64,000 bases of DNA from contig CM066736.1 of the NCBI GenBank assembly GCA_033961575.1, positions 90,521,852 through 90,585,851 of the forward strand, in the 5' to 3' direction. The notes beneath the pieces were generated by a model that saw only the letters and a list, made by a program, of their open reading frames with translations, did no database searches and was not told the origin of the DNA. How positions within the stretch are numbered: the first letter of the stretch is position 1; every line of letters begins with the position of its first letter. Below, in pieces: positions 48,701 to 60,370 of the stretch. This DNA comes from Aselliscus stoliczkanus. Its lineage: Eukaryota > Chordata > Mammalia > Chiroptera > Hipposideridae. The position numbers were made by a program, and so were the translations under genes.

Positions 48701-49152
48701 CCAGTAGTTTAGCTCTGGGGGATAATGAAACAGAGGTCACATTGCTACAACAACTGACTTCCCTTAGTTCCAGCATCCTTAATACAAGAAAAGTGTGTCA
48801 GACTTCTGCAGAAAACAAGGCCTCACAAAGAGTGGGTAGAAGCCCAGAGTACTTCCCTCTCTCACCTTCATCCTTGTTTTCCTCTCTCATCCTATGCCCA
48901 CCCAAGCCCAAAGGATCATCAGAGCAGGTAGAATAGCTCATCCTCCTCCATGTGTTTCTCTCCACCTTCACTCTCTCCCAGAACCTAGGGGTTCTTGAAA
49001 AAGATCAGAGCGGTGACAGGAGCCAGTCCAAAGTACATACCATCTCCCTCCCTGCATGTGATCCCCCCACCCTCCACCTGTACCTGAGGCTGTCCTGGGA
49101 GTACCAGAGGCAGCAGCAATAGAGTGGTCAGGAGGTCTGGGATGGGTTGCAT
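42779..49152 (-). CDS. OLFM5: olfactomedin 5, seven coding exons, intact frame
   Basis: This is a secreted olfactomedin-domain glycoprotein; its precise role is unknown. Exons on the minus strand: 49152-49084, 47616-47554, 47301-47149, 46291-46067, 45879-45714, 45324-45165, 43502-42779. Every junction has AG/GT ends (for example ...TTCTCTTCTCTAG before 45324 and GTGAGT after 45165). Phases join exactly, giving 519 residues and a TAA stop. Residues 1-20 form a hydrophobic signal peptide ([20 protein letters not shown]). About 70-225 is Leu/Gln/Glu-rich and probably coiled coil ([15 protein letters not shown]). From 227 the olfactomedin domain reads [57 protein letters not shown] and [19 protein letters not shown]. 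The C-terminus is a basic Lys/Pro/Ala tail. The 49152 ATG is chosen over one 8 nt upstream that is out of frame. Human carries only a pseudogene (OLFM5P) at this position. Confidence 0.9.
43582..43696 (+). mobile_element. short (head-only) bat SINE in the last OLFM5 intron
   Basis: It has a head-only sequence with an (AAAT)n tail. It is flanked by a 15-bp duplication (AAAATAGGCAGGCTA / AAAATGGGCAGGCTA, one mismatch) at 43567-43581 and 43697-43711. It lies antisense to OLFM5, about 80 bp from the splice acceptor of the last exon. It creates a spurious 5' extension of that exon's open frame. Confidence 0.93.
43712..45160. other. OLFM5 intron 6, no other feature
   Basis: Unique-looking intronic sequence. 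A weak MIR or L2-like patch lies at about 43850-43990 and 44640-44830 ('catctcatttaattataataaaagtactg...aggagactgggtctca'). Confidence 0.4.
47620..49080. other. OLFM5 intron 1
   Basis: It holds a MIR-like relic at about 48190-48345 ('cagagaaaacaggcaaattacttaacctctctgtgtccc') and the mariner MITE listed next. No other exon candidate fits the phase-0 junction between 49084 and 47616. Confidence 0.5.
48363..48442. mobile_element. mariner-type MITE, second copy
   Basis: It starts TTGAGTTGTC and ends TAACCCAA, with perfect TA duplications at 48361-48362 and 48443-48444. It shares the internal words CATGACTTATTTTTCT and GCGTCATGACTTTT with the copy at 27414-27494, so both derive from one family. 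80 bp, non-coding. Confidence 0.85.
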
Positions 49153-51398
49153 CTTGCATCAGCCGTAGGATGGACTAAAACCTCTGAGTTTCCTCATGTT
49201 TTTATCTCTGATCCAAGTGAATAGTCTTAGCAGGAGGGGCACAGATTTCGACATCTGAAAGGTCTGAGAGGGTGTGGGGTGAGTATGGGAGTAGAGGTTG
49301 GGAGAGAAGGGTTGCGACAGACTGGTGCCTCCAGAGATAGGTTGCCAGTAAGTTTCTCACTACAAACAGGGTCTTTCTTGCCCATCCCCAAGCTGAGGTC
49401 TGCCTTTGTCCTGCTGGGCCCCCCTGTCCAAACAGATTAAGGCAAACCTGAGACATCCTGTGGGGGCCTTGGAATGGGTCCCTTTCAGGAGGGATTATGG
49501 TCTTTCCCTCAGCTTTGGGGGAGGGAAGGAAATTCAACCCTACCTCCTCCATCTCAAGGACAGAAGCCATTCACTTAACCACGCACCTTTGGTTAAGGGC
49601 CAAGGTGCATATCTGGGGGTGATGGAGGGGGTTGCTTCAGCAACTCTACTGGTCTACTCTGTTATGTGCCCTGCCTCACCCTAGGAATGTTTCTCCTCCA
49701 CTATTCTAGGCTCACTAAACACTTCCATCCCACCCACTATTCAAATGTAACCCCAGTTCAAGCCTTTGATGCCAGCAGCCTCCACTATCTATCCTTCAGG
49801 AGAGCTCCCTCCCAATATCTTCTAACCAGCCATAGAAGCCTATTGAACCTCCAGTCCTCTGGGCTCTTGAATGGGATACCCCTATAGAAAAGGAAGAGTT
49901 TGAATCCTGAGTCTTGAACAAGGAGTCATAGCTCAGTGTCCCTAGTTGGCCCTTTAAATTACTCTGTCCTCTTCTGCTATGTCTCTTGAGTACATCTCAG
50001 GCAACACTGAGTCTCACATCCACCCAAATGCCAAGGGAGATGTCAAATTTCCTGTGAAGCGTGTGTTGCCTCCCACCCCATTTTCCCACAGAGGAATTTG
50101 ATATCTGTAGCTCTGAGATCTGTATCCTTCATTACTTCCCTACGTCTCACAGCACCCTGCACTTCAGCTATTATGGGCACTTAGCATAAAGGCCCTTTGC
50201 TTTCTCCTCCCATCCTGTAGCGTCCTTTGCCCAGCACATAATACCTAGTAGAGAAAGGCATCTAAAGCCTCCATTTCTCCTTCTAGGGAAAGGGTCCAAG
50301 AGCTTAGGTGAATGCATGACTCCAAGAAGACATGCCCTGAGCTCTGCTGGGCAATCCTTGATGAGAGGTCATACCTTTATCTTGCTTTACAGATTTTTGC
50401 CCTCTGAATCCTGCCCAAGGCCAGGAATCCATTGTCCATCAACTCTTCTGGCCTGACCTTGCTATAACCATGGGATCCAGAGGAGCCACAGCGGTTAGGG
50501 AGGTAAGAAAGAAATGAGTTGGAAAAACTAAGCTGCATGGAGCAGGAAACCTATCCAGAATCAGTGTCCAGGTGGGTGTTACTAGAACTTTAGGAAGGGA
50601 GGCACAGAGGGAAGGAAGGGTGGAAGAACAGATTAGAGCATGAAGCCTGACAACTAGTGCTGGGGTCCTCTTCCTATTATTTACCAGCTGAAACTAGTGA
50701 GTGGTACTATTTGGAAAAGCAGGAAAGGCTCAGCATCTGAGCAAAGTGGGGACAATACCTTAGGGAGGTATTGTCCACCCTTTTCCTTCCCAGAGCCAAC
50801 AGGTCTCCCAAGATTTAGGTATTAATCACCCAGGTCAGAAACCATGTCAGATGTGTGAGTTGTGTTCTGTTTTATTCATAATGTGCTATTTCTCCAGCCT
50901 CTTCTGTCTTCATCCCTTCAGGAAACATGGAGTTCCTGCTTAGTATCACACACTGTACATAAGAGCTGCCCCATTCAGAGCTGCTGTTCACTAATCTGGT
51001 TCTGGCTGGGCAGAGTGTTGGAGAAAGTTAACACCCTGATCCCCAGGCTGCATCCTGGGCCTCCCTATCTGTCGTGGTCCAGGCCCACCTTTTTCTATAT
51101 GTTTATGATGCATCTATGGAGATCAATACAGAATTAAAAAGAGCAAGAATAGTCAAGGCATGGTAGATCCAGGCAGGAAGAATTCAGTTCAATGTGCATT
51201 CTGCCCCCATGATGGGAACAGGACTGAGGTGTGCATAGCTCCATCTATTGGCAGATGATGGAGATGTCTTGGTTAGAGCCCGGCCCAGATGGGTCCTGCA
51301 GCTGCTGCTTGGCCATGTGAGAGCACACACTGGAGAAAACAGCGTCCTCATTCATTTCCATGGGAGGCCCTCTCAAGGCCCACATCCCTCACTGACCC
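49153..51398. other. 5' flank of OLFM5 and intergenic DNA, no gene
   Basis: The OLFM5 promoter should start near 49153; only an AT-rich GATAAAAAC at about 49199-49207 hints at a TATA element. The remainder shows no gene and no repeat I can name. Confidence 0.4.
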
Positions 51399-51401
51399 TG
51401 C

Positions 51402-52356
51402 CTAGCAAAGCCGAAGCAAATATCTGAGCCTCCGAGCTATCTGCTGGGTCTGCACTCCATAGGCCACAGGATTGAGATCAGGAGGCACCACCATGTAAAG
51501 ATTAACCAGGAGGGTGTGAGTATGGCTATGCGCTATGTGGTGGCCAAAACAGTGAGCCAGGAAGGAGAAGAGGGCAGGTGTGTAGAAAAGAGTGATGACA
51601 CTTGCATGGGCCCCATAGATACCCAGGGCCATCTGGCGGGCACCATGGGATGGCAGACAACAGATGACATGAAGAATGAGGGCACAGGAAGCAACTATGA
51701 GCCCTAGGTCCAAGGCTGGAGAGAGCAGCATAATGGCCAGTCCCTACCAGGTGATGGGGTGCATGTCACCACATGCCAGGCGAGACACACCACATGTGCT
51801 CACAGTAGATGTGGGGCAGTGCCCACTGCCCACAGTAAGACAGTCTCTGGAGAAGGGCCACAGGAGTATCATGACACAGGCACGATGGGTCACAGTGGCT
51901 AAGGCCATTATACCTACTACACATTGGGCCAGCAATGCATCGTAGTGCAGAGATCAGCAGATGGCCACATAGCAGTCCACAGCCATGGCCAACAGCACTG
52001 AGGACTCAGCAAGGAAGAACACATGGGCGACAAAGAGCTGAGTTAAGGCAAGCCCCAATGGAGAGCTCACCTGACAGACCCCAGAGCACAGCCCTGGCTT
52101 TGGACACTGTGGATGTGGCCAAAACCAAGTCAGTGGCTGCCAGAAGCTCCAGCAGCTGGTACATGGGCACCTGGAGTGTCCTGTCAGCTGCCACCAGACC
52201 CAGTAGAAGGGAACTCCCTGCCAAAGCTGCCATGTACAGCAGGCACATATGCACAGGAATCCAGGCATACAAAGCCTCCTGTCCCAGTACCCCAGGCCCA
52301 GGCCCAGAGATGAGTACAGTCTGGTTGAGAGTAAGCCATACAGAATCCAGCTCCAT
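51402..52356 (-). pseudogene. class I olfactory receptor pseudogene
   Basis: This is a near full-length single-exon OR remnant (about 318 codons). It starts at ATG 52356 (MELDSVWLTLNQTVL) and ends with a TAG at 51402-51404. Class I features remain: PMYQLLELLAATDLVL (TM2), ESSVLLAMAVDCYVAIC (the DRY arginine replaced by Cys), and NPVAYGVQTQQIARRL (TM7). Three lesions are seen: a one-base frameshift near 52045 between ...SIGACL and TQLFVAH..., a TGA at 51954-51956 right after YVAIC, and a TAG at 51744-51746. The expected KALSTC motif has become MALGIYG. Position next to OLFM5 suggests an OR55-type or OR52-type member, but I cannot decide between them. Confidence 0.88.
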
Positions 52357-55074
52357 CTCATGGTCCCTCCTACATGGCTGTCTCTGTGGAGTATAAGTAG
52401 AGCCTGTGAGAGACAGTCAACAGTTCTACAAAAATTTTAGAAGGGCAATGGTGGGGGTTGGGGCTTAGGATGTGCAGCATTTACTGAGAGCTGTCTTTGT
52501 GTCAGGCACTGTTCTGAGAATTTGGCATATGCTGACCTATGGATTCCCTAATCATTTATGGTTTGTTAATGTCTCCATGGGATGGACCAAGGAATTTGGT
52601 TTCTATAAGGTTAAAAGCCTTACTCAAGATCACACATCTGGGAAATAGAACTAGGAATTGAATCAACACTCATCTGACTAAAGACCATGCTCATCTGATA
52701 GTCTTCCCTGGATGGAATGTCTCCTCACCAGCCCAGGCACACGGAGACATTGGAGTGTGCTTTTCTGGACCACCTGTCTCAGAGGATGTCGGCTGTGTTC
52801 TAAGCCTAATGTCTCCAACTGCAATGTAGGCTTTGTGCTCCCTCCGCCCTCAGGGAGAGATTAAGTCAGAGGAAAGACATATGCAATGGCTATTTTCCAC
52901 TCCATTCACTGACAGGTGCTCGAAGTTCCTCTTCCAAGATCCTTTTTTCCAGAAGCCACTTTATTAGCTCAGACCCACTTTCTTGAACATCACATTCCTC
53001 CCAGAATGTCCAGTACTTTTCTCCCTAGCTGCCCATGGCTCTTGACATCCCTCCGTCTGGCTCTGATGTACCATAGCTCTATGGAGCTGGGACATGGAAC
53101 TTAATTCCTTCTTTGACCAGTGTACGCATTTATCCCCTGACTCAGCATTGTGGCTCTTCTCTCCTGTATGTTTTTGTCCATGGGGAAGCCCTTTGGGTTG
53201 TACAGAACTCAGTCTGGGAAAGTTTTTATCCCACTGAGGACACAGCAGAGCATGAGGCTGGGTTCCAGTAGAAAGGAAGTGGATCAGATACCATAGTAAC
53301 AGTGCCAACTAGCAGTCCAGTTAAAATGGTGGGGGCAGGACAATTTTACTTATCTGGGTCTCAATGGGTAAAATACAGCCTAGAAGAAAGCTTTCCATCA
53401 TGCACCTAAAGACCACAATTATCACCTTGAACTTCATGAGACACAGCATCTGGTATTGTAAACTGGTCCTGGGAACTGAGAAACCTGGGGCAGGTGAGCA
53501 AAGATAGTGAGTCTGGCCCTGAGTGGCGCTATCAAGCTTCCCACAGTCTGTGTCTGCCCCAGCCTTTCCGGCAGCACTGCTTCCTGGGCCTTCTCTCGCA
53601 TCCACACATTTTGAGTCATACAGAGTAGAGTCAGGGATAAACCAGGGTAGACCTTTCTACATGGAAGTCTTGTTGGTTTAGAAACTAGAGCTTCCTGCTG
53701 AAGGCTAAGGCTTCACCCCCAGCGGGGGACCTGTGTGCTCCTATGAACCGTGGGACATCCTGCCAGAACCAGCAGGGCAGGCCTAGCCTTTACAAAAGAA
53801 GGAGGATGTCAAACCTGAGCCTGAGAACATCTCCCAAAACCACAGGGTAAGCACAACCTGTACCCAGGCAGGGGCCCCATAAGAAAGTCCTGTACTCAGG
53901 GTGTGGGCCGTATTCGCACATTTCCCCTTGGCAAAACTCCAGGGACAAGTCCCCTGTTTCCCCCATGTCCACAGCCCATATTTCTGCTCCTTCTATTTCC
54001 TCCCATAGGCGAAGTAACAGGGAGGAGAAGGAAGCCAGGGACCCACTTCCCACCCTGCAGTCCCAGGCTCTGTGGCACAGCTGCACCCTTCTCATCTGCT
54101 TGCCTGCTCTTCTGCTCTCCTCGCCTGCCCAGTCTCTCACTTCATCTCCATGCCCAACACAGCTCAGCTTCCTCTGTAGGTCAGGAGTTCAGCAAGGGAA
54201 CACGTTGAGGGAGAAGGAAGGTAGGATTTCCACTCTCCCTGAGCTCCCAGGCACAGGACTGCCTGAGCTGTGGCTCGGAGTCCTGGAGTTTCTCCTTGGT
54301 GGAGATGTACTGCAAAGGTATCATGCTCTCTTGGGCTCCTTTCTATCAGGAAACCAATGTATAGAAAGGATAAAGTCACATAGAGCTAGATCAGGAACAA
54401 GATCTCCTGGATCCCAGTCCCGGATTGTTTCCCCTCCTGGAATTTTTGCCTTGTTCAATTGACTGCAATTTTCTTTTTGGCAGAAGAGGCCACCTTAGCA
54501 ACTCACACAGATTCTGCCGCTCTACTTGCCCTGGGGTTTCCACTCTCACCCTTGTCTAGCTCCACTCACACATGCACTCCTTCCTGGCAGGAGTCTGGGG
54601 CCACTGGTGGTACACAGCCCTGCATGAGCCAGGCGCAGGCTGAGACTTATCTCCCTCCGTCTGCTACCTGCTCTTTGTGTTCCAAGCCAGACCGCATCAC
54701 CTACTTCTTTTTCTGTTGATCTTTCTCAGAGATCCTCCGGTTCCTCAGAGCCATTCTACTCAGAGTGGCTCACATAATGTCCGGCCTAAGGGACTTAAGG
54801 GACAAAGTATTCCCTCCAGGAAAGAGTAGAACATCAAAAAACATATTAAATGCATCTAGAAGCATTAAGGGGAAAAGAAGGCATAGTGAAAAGAGGTCAA
54901 AAAATAACTCAGACAACAGTCTAAGTTTGTTATATGATTTGGGGTGAATCAATTTCTTGGTAGTTTGGTTTAAACAAAAAATTTGGTTCCACACCCTGAT
55001 TTTAAAAGAGGTGGAGTGAGAAGGAAACATGGTACAATGTTACATTTTTCTTGTTTCCATTTATTCCCATTTCA

Positions 55075-55335
55075 GCACAGTGGTTAAGATCTAGAGTGCA
55101 CTGCCTCTCAGGCCAGAATATCAAAGTTGAAATCCTACTTCTGCCACATATAAACTGTATGACTTTGGGCAAAATACTCAATTTCTCTATGCTTCATTTT
55201 CCTTATCTCTAAATTGGGAATAACAATAAACGCACCTATTTTACAGTAATATTGTAAGGGTAAATAAAATAATGTATGTAAAGCAATTGCATAGGGTATA
55301 ACAGTGCCTGAAGCACAGTAAATGCTCAACACATG
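55075..55335 (+). repeat. MIR SINE, well preserved
   Basis: The tRNA-like head 'cagcacagtggttaagatctagagtgc', the core 'tgactttgggcaaaatactcaatttctctatgc' and the 3' part 'gtgcctgaagcacagtaaatgctcaac' are in the right order for a full-length MIR. Confidence 0.85.
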
Positions 55336-57979
55336 GTAAACAGTGTCGTTATTATTATCCTTAGCACTTTTAGTACTCCTGGAACCCGTTCCTCTCCAGT
55401 TCTTGTCCATCACATTCTTAATTCTCAGTTTCATAATTTCATTTTTAAAATCCTTTTTTATATCTTTTAAAAACAAGATGAGTTGGGAATTGAACTATGT
55501 GAAAGCAGAATGGTCTTGAGTTTGAAAAAAATTGGCTATCAGGCAGGCTGAAAGATTTAGATTTAATCTAATTAGACCAAAGAAAGAACTTCTTTGCCAA
55601 CAGACCCAAGAAAAGTAGGTTGTATACAAGACTGTTTCTAAATAAAATAGGGAATTAAGTGGCATTGTCTTCTAGTCCCTGTTCCCAATACCCAACCTTC
55701 ACCTTCCCATATTATTCTGCCCCAAGAATGGTGTGTGAGAGAGGAACAAGTGGTAACATCTTAGCCCCAGTTCTTAAACTTAGCAGTCACACTGGCCCTC
55801 CATTACATGCTCTCCTTTGTATCCCAAAGTTGTTCTCTAAAATAGGTCTGAACAATTGATTTCCATCAGGACTAAGAAGCTTCCTGGAGGAGCGCAGTGA
55901 GGATGGGCACTTTGAGCAGAACTTTCAGTGACAGGCTTACATGGAATGAATTCAGATAAGGGATAAGGAGACCATTTCAGGAGCCCTCAGACTAGGGTCT
56001 AGGGTGTGACTGATCTTAGCTGATGAATTCCTGCTGTTGATGGGACAGGAGGCTTCTGCTGTAGAGGTGGGATTAAAGATGAGGAATGGGCATCCATCTA
56101 CCCAATGCTGTTTCCGTCTGTACCACTTTAGTTTGTCTAGTCATCAGTCAGTGCACCGGGACCTAAGAGATACAAAGATGCTCCTGTGGTAAGCTAGGAG
56201 AGAGTAGGTGTGGGTGAGATGGATTTATGGGTCTCTTCTCTGAGTCCCTCACAGGAGCATGGACCCTGAACCCCTGGCAGGATTTAGAACCTGCTAGTCA
56301 CTGATATGAACTGTTAATAAGGAATAGCAGAGATCTGTGATCATCTCTGCTGAGTTTCCTGGTCCCTAGGTTTGTATGCCTGGCACACTCAGGACCTGGG
56401 AAAAGGTGGAGACTGAGCAGAGAGGCCTCTGCAGAACCACAGGATGTGGCAGCAGCAAATTCAGATGGAGACTGTGCTTCGCTTTAAGAACAAACCCAGT
56501 TGCCATCTAGAAATGGACAGACATCATTATTTAGTATTGTCTCTGCCTTTTTAGCCTTATCAAGAAACAAAAGAACTCAGTAGGAAGAGCCTGGGCTTTT
56601 GAATCAAGCAGACCTGGGTTTGAATAAGGCTCCTCTATTGCATAGCTTTGAGCAAGTTCCTTAACTCTTCTGTCTTGAGTTTTTCCTTTTGTAAGATGAA
56701 GATTAGGATATCTTCCCAAAAAGGCGGTTGTGAAGATTAGAGTAACATGCACAAAGCACCTGCTTCGCAGGGTACCTTGAGCTCAGGAAAAGTAACACAA
56801 CATTACTCAAGACTGTGTGACTTGGAAAAAGTCAGCTTGAGGAGAAACTCTGGCTATCTGGGCCCACATGGGGTAGCTACTGGACCCTAGTAATAGACAT
56901 AGTTTCACAACATCATCCTTCCCTCAAAAAATGTGTTCTCTTCCACTTAAAGGTATTTAATAGAACGTAGTAATAGCAGATATTTCACAATATTTCACAC
57001 ACAGTTTATATATGTTTTTAGACCTAGTTTGAATAACACTTTTTTTAATTTGCGTAAGATGAATTCATAATTTTCAAAAAAAAAGATTATACTATTATAA
57101 TCATATGTTCTTGATATTCCAGAATAGTCTAATAACCCCTTTTCAGAGAGAGAGAGAGAAAGAGAGAACATTATAACCTACAGTGTGTGGAAGAAGTTAT
57201 TGAGATATGGCCCAGGGACCATAAACAACAAGCCCACAGGAAAATATGATGATTTATTCCTGGGAGTTCTGAATGAGGAGCCCCAGCTGCACTGCTTCTT
57301 GAAGGAACACCCACCAGAAACAGGTTGCCCTTTTTCTAATTACAACATAATTTTAAACATTTAGAAATGAGCTAATGTGTTTAGTGCTATAGTTAGAATG
57401 GGGAATTGTATAAAATTTAATGTGCTAAATTCAAGATTATCCTCTTTATTGTATGATAGCATAGGAGCTGATCAAAACCCAAGAGTCACTGCCTGATGAT
57501 GAATGATGGTTATTGTGGGGGAAAGTTCTGAGGTGTTTGAACTATGGAATGAACTTTTAGTGTTTCTGCGAAACAAGAAACCTCTTTGGCCCCACTACTT
57601 GAGGGTGTAAGTTGGACAGCCAGTTTTTATTATTTGACTGTATTTGGTATTCTTAATACTTTCATGCAACATAATTTTCAATAGTGGAAAAGTTTTAGAA
57701 GTAAATATAGAAGTTAGAAGTTTGGGAGATCAGAGTTTCTACAGAACATTGTGATATATTCCATAAAATAATAATTTTAATAAAATAACTGATAAGCTAT
57801 ATAATATGCATCTGCAAAAGTTATCGCTGAATGCCTTAAAAATTTAATAGAATGTTTTGAATTGTATTTTCCATCAAAACAAAATTGACATATAAAAAAT
57901 TCAAGGATTCAGACTTTCTTTCATTGAAATATCATTGAACTATAAACGTATAAAATAAATCATTGGAACTGGCTACTAA

Positions 57980-58330
57980 TGATGCACGAAGATAAATAAT
58001 AAAAATATAGCACTGCTTGCCTAATTTTGAATAAAAGATAAAAATAAATGTCCTTAAAATGATGAAATTGCTTTAAAATCATTCCTGTTAGTAGAGCTTT
58101 GTGAGACAAGTTCCCCTACTTACTACTCACATTGGGAAAGCAAAACCTAACCAAACAAAATGCACAAAAAATTGTCATGGTCTGATAATGAGACAAAATA
58201 TTTTGCAACCAGCCTCGTCAGAAAGAGCCTTTGGCAGCTAAGACAGCAAGAGGAAGTACAGAACGTGTGATTAATTATTAGCTTTCAAATGCCAACAATA
58301 GCATCAAGCTGTGAGACAGTTTAAACCCTT
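57980..58330 (+). repeat. local spacer repeat, copy A
   Basis: Shares 'tatagcactgcttgcctaattttg' and the stretch from 'gattaattattagctttc' to 'agacagtttaaa' with copy B (60060-60370). Shares 'catggtctgataatgagacaaaatattttgcaaccagc...cagaaagagcctttggcagct' with copy C (61478-61552). The family is not recognised. Confidence 0.7.
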
Positions 58331-58734
58331 ATAAATCATTGCTTACAAATAACATTGTCATCAATGCAACCTGTTAAATAAATTAGCAAGAAAGACACAA
58401 GCTCATTTGATACATTAAAAGTGTTTAATATTGATATACATGTTATTGCTTCAAAAAGTGTGTGTGTGTGTATGCATTTAATACAATGTTCTCACCATTC
58501 CACTCAGAACTTTTGTTTAATTATAATTGCAGAATGAGAAAATGTCATTATGTAATATAAGTTTTCTACATTAATCACCTATATGCACACTTTCATGAAA
58601 CATTGTGTACAATTTCAGTAAGTCTTTTTTTCTGTGTTTATTTAAGTTATACTTATTATAATATATATTATGCCTTTTAAATATAATAATAGAAATAAGA
58701 ACTGTATGTTCTACAATTATTTTTTGCGGGGGGC

Positions 58735-59771
58735 CAGCCCCCGCTGACCAGGGTCCCAAGAAGGTGGACACGGAGTCGGCGATACGAAAGACAGAAAATC
58801 TTTATTACAGTAAAGGCAGAAAAAAAGAAAGTGGAGACACCGGAAAGAGGTTCTCAGAAGTGTCACAGCTTATTGTTAAAGCCTAGCTCCTTTTATAGGG
58901 GCTTTTGACTATTATCTTAATTACAAGTTATGTTTCACATGACCATGATGTTTTTTCTTACTCAGAACTTTTACTTTTTTGTAATTGTATCTTTCCAGGG
59001 TACACTGTGGCCTGTTCAAGGATTTTACTTATCATCTAAAAAGTGGTTACCATGGCTACCTTACAGGGCATATACTTGAACTATTGTCAAGAGTTTAGGC
59101 AAGAAACTATTTCTATGTGATTATAGCAAAAGGGAGTTTCAAACTTTTCCTATCTTACAAAGAGCTGCATGTTTTTGTAATAGAGGGTAACATCTGTTTC
59201 TCAGTCAAAGCTTCAGTATCTGTTGCTAGCAATGTACAGAACAAAGAGTTAAAACAAGGCTGTTAATTAAAATAACTTATGGTCAGTAAGTTGCCTCTTA
59301 TCAGAACTTTCATGGCCGAGAGACCTTGGTCTCCTGGTCTCCAAGGAAACCTTTCACAGCTGCACAGGCAAGGACGAATGATAGCACCAGTTTCTCACAG
59401 AGGCTGTCTGTTTCTCACAGACTGGCTTTTTTAGGCCTATGTGGCCAAAGGCCTATGCCTCAGTTTCCAAAGGGGCTTGAGTCCCCAATATCTCAATTTA
59501 GGGGTTCCCCACGGAACTACCGCCTGGCTTAGGTTGTCTCCCCTCATTTAGGAGATCTTACCCGTCTTTGGCTGCGTAGTTAGCTCATTGGGGTATACAG
59601 GAACTTGCCATAAATGCAGTGAGTATATCGTCTCCTGTAGGAGGAAAGGCACATGGGTTCTTAGAGGCAGGAGATATTACATGACCAACCATAAGGCAGC
59701 ACCCCTAATATCCAGTGCTGAGCAGGGCAATGTGGCCTTGTCAGACACTGGGGGGCTGTCGGCTTCCCACA
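58735..59771 (-). mobile_element. solo ERV LTR, class II-like, with 6-bp TSD
   Basis: A 1037-bp LTR on the minus strand, 5' TGTGGGAAGCCGAC ... GGCCCCCCGCA 3'. It is flanked by ATTTTT at 58729-58734 and 59772-59777, the 6-bp duplication usual for ERVK/betaretrovirus-like elements. The minus strand has a TATAAAA at 58897-58891 and an AATAAA at 58806-58801, so U3 is about 0.85 kb and R-U5 short. No internal viral sequence or second LTR is present, so it is the product of LTR-LTR recombination. No viral genes are present. Confidence 0.88.
58891..58897 (-). promoter_or_regulatory. TATA box of the solo LTR
   Basis: CCCTATAAAAGGAGC on the minus strand, about 90 bp upstream of the LTR's AATAAA. This is the usual U3 promoter arrangement. 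Confidence 0.6.
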
Positions 59772-59777
59772 ATTTTT

Positions 59778-60059
59778 TAATTTTATTTATCTAATAATTT
59801 CTTTTATTATATTTTACAAAAGTATTAACCTACACTTTGGGAAATTTTTTTTTAAATGTGGTTTTTCCTCATTGATAAGAAGAGCTAATCTAGGGGCTTT
59901 TTCCTATATATGTCTACATATATGAATATCCATATTTGTGATTCAGTGGTTTCCTTCTGCAGACAAATTACCTACTGTGATTATTATGATACCTAGTCAC
60001 TCTTGGGTATATCCTCCCAAGTTTAGACTTGGAAATAAAATAGTAGGAAACCAATCTGA
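59778..60059. other. intergenic, nothing recognised
   Basis: AT-rich, no gene or named repeat. Confidence 0.4.
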
Positions 60060-60370
60060 ATATACAGTCATATCACATTCTTGAATTAAACACTGACAGA
60101 GATAAAGCTCATATTTTTAGATCTATAGCACTGATTCCTAATTTTGCAGCTAGCTTGCAAGAGGATGTACAGAATGTATGATTACAATATGTTTTTGGTT
60201 TTTTTTGAGGGCAGTGTCACTGGCCCTCATATGTGGGACCAAACCTGGGCCGCTGGCTTCCCAAGCCAGCGCTTAACCACCGCGCCACTCGGCCCGCCCT
60301 CAGAATGTATGATTAATTATTAGCTTTCAGCTGTCAACAATAGCATCAAGCTATGAGGCAGTTTAAAACT
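60060..60370 (+). repeat. local spacer repeat, copy B, split by a SINE
   Basis: Homologous to copy A: 'tatagcactgattcctaattttg', 'gcaagaggatgtacagaatgtatgatta', then after the SINE 'attattagctttcagctgtcaacaatagcatcaagctatgaggcagtttaaa'. The copy lacks the middle part seen in A and C. Confidence 0.7.
60185..60300 (-). mobile_element. short (head-only) bat SINE with TSD
   Basis: Reverse complement of the head-only SINE (GGGCGGGCCGAGTGGCGCGG ... ACTGCCCTC then A-rich). A perfect 15-bp duplication, CAGAATGTATGATTA, lies at 60170-60184 and 60301-60315, inside the local spacer repeat. Confidence 0.95.

Larger units (their letters stand above)
52362..58734. other. intergenic, no gene; MIR relics and a spacer repeat
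   Basis: MIR-like segments lie at about 52490-52690, 55075-55335 (the clearest: 'cacagtggttaagatctagagtgc...gactttgggcaaaatactc') and 56575-56775. An AG-rich microsatellite is at about 57147-57168. A copy of the local spacer repeat lies at about 57980-58330. No coding signal on either strand. Confidence 0.5.

Noticed and set aside
58735..59771. ERV with viral genes
   Set aside because: Only one LTR is present between matching 6-bp duplications; no gag, pol or env similarity lies inside or next to it.
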